Source: UBA11612 sp963976395
GTDB taxonomy: Bacteria; Pseudomonadota; Alphaproteobacteria; Rhodospirillales; Rhodospirillaceae
Reading direction: 5' to 3'
NCBI GenBank assembly: GCA_963976395.1
Contig: CAXBLG010000114.1
Coordinates: forward strand, 1-6,976
DNA: 6,976 nucleotides
Of this stretch, positions 5,064 to 6,976 are shown one piece after another. The notes under the pieces were generated by a model. That model was not told the origin of the DNA. It ran no database searches and was given only the letters and a program-made list of their open reading frames with translations. The position numbers and the translations under genes are program-made. Every line of letters starts with the position of its first letter. Positions within the stretch are counted from its first letter, which is position 1.

Positions 5064-5795
5064 ATGCTGCAATCAGATTTCCGGGATCAACTGGGTGCGA
5101 CTGGGAAGGTGGTTTTGCCAGCAATACATGTGCTGAATGAAACGCTGACAAAATCAAATATAGAGATCCTAATTGAGTCAGGAGCTCACGGTTGCTTTTT
5201 GATCAATCATGACTTCAAGGCGGCTTTGATGTTGCCCATAATTGTTCAGATGAGAAAGCTGTTCCCCGAACTTTGGATGGGCGTGAATTTCCTCGGCATT
5301 GACGCCAAGTGCGCATTCGACATGTTGGGCAAACTCGATAAATCAGCTTGTCATATAGATGCTTACTGGGCGGACGACGCGCAAATTATTGAGGCGTACA
5401 CAGAGCAACACGCTGCCGCGCAAATATCGAAAGTACGGGAACTATCCGGCTGGAAAGGTCTGTATTTCGGCGGGACAGCCTTTAAGTATCGGCGCGCAAT
5501 TTCGCCAGAGGACTACAGCGCTGTTGCACAAATAGCTGCAGAACACATGGACGTGGTGACAACCAGCGGCCCGTCCACCGGGGAAGCTGCTGCGCCTTCG
5601 AAAATTGCCGCATTTCGTGCAGGGGTGGGCCAACGGGCATTAGCGATCGCTTCCGGCATTACCCCGGACAATGCTCCGCTCTACAAAGATGCTGACTGTT
5701 TCATTGTCGCCACCGGTATCAACCGGCCGGGAAACTTCTATGAGATAGACCCCGCAAGGCTTTCCAGACTCGTTGAAGTCGCGAGAGTTCTGTGA
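5064..5795 (+). CDS. BtpA/SgcQ-like TIM-barrel protein
   Basis: A 243-residue soluble protein with successive beta/alpha units of a TIM barrel: VVLPAIHVL (16-24), GAHGCFLINHD (40-50), WMGVNFLG (71-78), HIDAYWADD (97-105), GLYFGGTAFKY (132-142), DVVTTSGPSTGE (163-174), ALAIASGITPDN (192-203), DCFIVATGI (211-219) and a C-terminal helix with DPARLSRLVEVAR. The order SG-x-x-TG, SG-(I/V)-T-x-(D/E)-N, then a basic/Gly loop and DPAR is the pattern I associate with the BtpA/SgcQ family, whose biochemical role is poorly defined. The usual H-x-x-P-L-P-G after the first strand is missing; it reads HVLNETL. The ATG at 5064 has GAGAG 5 nt upstream and is preferred over TTG at 5046. It converges with the GNAT gene. 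Other phosphate-binding TIM barrels are the main alternative. The fold is more certain than the family. Confidence 0.6.
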   Translation: MLQSDFRDQLGATGKVVLPAIHVLNETLTKSNIEILIESGAHGCFLINHDFKAALMLPIIVQMRKLFPELWMGVNFLGIDAKCAFDMLGKLDKSACHIDAYWADDAQIIEAYTEQHAAAQISKVRELSGWKGLYFGGTAFKYRRAISPEDYSAVAQIAAEHMDVVTTSGPSTGEAAAPSKIAAFRAGVGQRALAIASGITPDNAPLYKDADCFIVATGINRPGNFYEIDPARLSRLVEVARVL

Positions 5796-5851
5796 TGCTG
5801 TCACTCAGAGCAATGAGTCTCATTACTGCCGACAACTTGCCGCTTCCGGAC

Positions 5852-5870
5852 AATCGCAGACGCTGTGATT
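5852..5870 (+). terminator. Hairpin between convergent genes
   Basis: Arms AATCGCAG (5852-5859) and CTGTGATT (5863-5870) around ACG give eight pairs in plus-strand RNA, one of them G-U. A further CGGA/TCCG pairing outside it is possible. It lies 57 nt after the BtpA-like stop and 24 bp before the end of the opposing GNAT gene, where a terminator is expected. There is no proper U-tract, and on the minus strand the pairing has an A-C mismatch. Confidence 0.3.
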
Positions 5871-5893
5871 CCGTATCCGAACACGACATTAAG

Positions 5894-6520
5894 TTAGCCG
5901 TTGCCCGTCAAAGGTTTGAAACATGTTGCGCTGTGCAACTCGGCGTAAAAGGCTGTGCCTCTTTTATATTCGAAAGGTTTCCCTTCAACGGCAGAAGAGA
6001 CATAAGGTGAAGCCGGATAATTTTCTGCTCCCTGTATAGCTTGAAATCCCATATCTGATATCGCGCGCATTCGGCGTGTTGTGTTGTTAATTTCGACAAT
6101 GAGAATGCTGCAGTTTTGGGCCTTTGCGATCTCAATCCGGGCGAGGTCGAGCGCATTCGCAATTCCACGTCCCATAAACTCCGGATAGATCGCCAACCGC
6201 GTCATTGTTGCAATCGGAGGACTGAATTGGCGAATAAATTTAGCAAAGTTCGGAACGTGCCCAAACTGGCCGAAAGCCATTTCAAACGTACAAACATTCA
6301 ACCGAGCCGTTCCGGCGAGTTTTTCTGCGATTGAAGCCGTTAATAGGATTGCGCTGGAGTCGAATTGGTCATCCCACCGGCTGACCTGTTGGGCATAATG
6401 GGGGTAACGGTGCTCCCACGCCGACTTTCGGAGCGCCGATATAGAAGCTAACGACCGGTCGCCTACTTGATCGTATCCACCAACATGTATTCGAAGATCT
6501 TCGATTATTTTGCCCTCCAT
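5894..6520 (-). CDS. GNAT-fold acyltransferase, LuxI/FeeM-like residue pattern
   Basis: A 208-residue soluble protein. The GNAT core is seen in TARLNV (71-76), MTRLAIYPEFMGRGIANAL (106-124; the pyrophosphate loop E-F-M-G-R-G has Glu where Gln/Arg is usual), ILIVEIN (139-145) and the GF late motif at 158-159. The N-terminal half has R31, W35, D51-x-x-D54 (DDQFD), G70-x-x-R73-L and R108. From memory these spacings are close to the conserved Arg, Trp, Asp/Asp, Arg and Arg set of LuxI-type autoinducer synthases, and to FeeM-type N-acyl amino acid synthases, which use acyl-ACP. The LuxI glutamate before the last Arg is not present (Thr105). The frame is open to an ATG at 6643, but that 41-residue extension has no Shine-Dalgarno site and crosses the palindromic repeat, so ATG 6520 is preferred. 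A plain GNAT N-acetyltransferase is the main alternative. Confidence 0.7.
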   Translation of the reverse strand: MEGKIIEDLRIHVGGYDQVGDRSLASISALRKSAWEHRYPHYAQQVSRWDDQFDSSAILLTASIAEKLAGTARLNVCTFEMAFGQFGHVPNFAKFIRQFSPPIATMTRLAIYPEFMGRGIANALDLARIEIAKAQNCSILIVEINNTTRRMRAISDMGFQAIQGAENYPASPYVSSAVEGKPFEYKRGTAFYAELHSATCFKPLTGNG

Positions 6521-6612
6521 TAGGCAGTTCTCATTACTTATTCGTGATCGGGCGGCATTTTCACCCTCGTCGAACAAAGATTTGAGGAATCTAAAGAAAC
6601 AGGCCCGCCCCG

Positions 6613-6632
6613 CATCCCCCACGCGGGTGAGG
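6613..6632. repeat. Degenerate copy 2 of the 20-bp palindromic element
   Basis: CATCCCCCACGCGGGTGAGG matches copy 1 (4842-4861) at 17 of 20 positions, and at 18 of 21 including the preceding G. It keeps seven of ten symmetric pairs. It lies 93-112 bp upstream of the preferred GNAT start, so both copies sit in the 5' region of a minus-strand gene in the same orientation. Confidence 0.45.
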
Positions 6633-6976
6633 TGGCGAACCATATTGCAAGTGTTGTCAGTCTAATGCGAACCCGTCTCGGAGAAGCTTAAATTCGAAGT
6701 CTCGCTACTTTTGCCGAAACCACCTCTCTGCATTGATTTAACAAATGACAGTAGGAGGCCAAAGGGTCGTCTGACTTTGGATTCCTGACGTCCGCTTCTC
6801 TAATCGGGCATTCGGGTCAAGCTCCATATTCTCGTCTTTGATCCGGTCCACATCCAAGTCTGGGTCACGCTTCTCTTCGCAGTCTAGTTGGCGCCTCATG
6901 CCGGTACCGCTGCATGCATGTTGTTCCCCGTCAGCACCCATGAGACAGATCGGCTAAATTGCTAAGTGAGGGTTTG
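6633..6976. other. About 340 bp with no convincing gene
   Basis: Upstream region of the GNAT gene, running to the window edge. The longest open frame is minus-strand 6941-6738 (67 residues, highly charged: MRRQLDCEEKRDPDLDVDR). It has no Shine-Dalgarno site, no domain and no signal peptide, so it is not called. No tRNA, terminator or clear -35/-10 pair is visible. A promoter for the GNAT gene must lie here or in the repeat region just downstream, but I could not assign one. Confidence 0.4.

Noticed and set aside
5792..6010. Plus-strand open frame starting GTGATG at the BtpA-like stop
   Set aside because: The stop/start overlap is tempting, but over half of it is antisense to the GNAT C-terminus and it shows no domain.
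6521..6643. Upstream extension (ATG 6643) of the GNAT gene
   Set aside because: There is no Shine-Dalgarno site, and the extension runs through repeat copy 2. The GNAT domain is complete without it.
6738..6941. Minus-strand 67-codon open frame
   Set aside because: No Shine-Dalgarno site, no signal peptide and no recognisable domain. The length is what chance can give.

Overview
The window looks like chromosomal DNA of an alphaproteobacterium, possibly a marine or Sphingomonadales/Hyphomonadales-like lineage. This rests on the overall protein style: a LuxR-type HTH fused to an alpha/beta-hydrolase, many small Sec-exported disulfide proteins, a BtpA-like TIM barrel, and purine-rich Shine-Dalgarno sites. 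No rRNA, tRNA, transposase, integrase or CRISPR array is visible, so the genus cannot be fixed.

Positions 80-4788 are a one-direction block of seven minus-strand genes. In transcription order it starts with a tightly packed trio: a small secreted 4-Cys protein (4788-4447), a small lipoprotein (4450-4169, ATGA overlap) and a second small secreted 4-Cys protein (4185-3784, 17-nt overlap). Next come three paralogous secreted proteins (3677-3159, 3058-2555, 2442-1987), separated by gaps of about 100-110 bp. They share four cysteines and an almost invariant C-terminal tail, G-S-C-x-P-(T/A)-(E/D)-N-P-Q-A-x-x-x-F. The last gene (1801-80) is a three-domain regulator, PAS-like / LuxR-type HTH / alpha/beta-hydrolase. 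Its hydrolase part appears to have lost two of three catalytic residues. A sigma70-like promoter just upstream of it carries an 18-bp lux-box-like palindrome that overlaps the -35.

From about 4790 the layout changes. A divergent intergenic region holds a perfect 20-bp palindrome and a short doubtful ORF (4901-5035). It is followed by a plus-strand BtpA/SgcQ-like TIM-barrel protein (5064-5795). Converging on that is a minus-strand GNAT-fold acyltransferase (6520-5894) whose conserved-residue pattern resembles the LuxI/FeeM branch that uses acyl-ACP. A second, degenerate copy of the 20-bp palindrome lies 5' of the GNAT gene. The last 330 bp hold no convincing gene.

The most interesting possibility is an inference, not something shown: an envelope or secreted-protein locus of up to six small exported proteins, controlled by a LuxR-type regulator whose degenerate hydrolase domain acts as a ligand sensor, with a LuxI/FeeM-like acyltransferase in the same neighbourhood. 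Each part is supported by sequence to a different degree. The link between them is only proximity plus the lux-box-like site.
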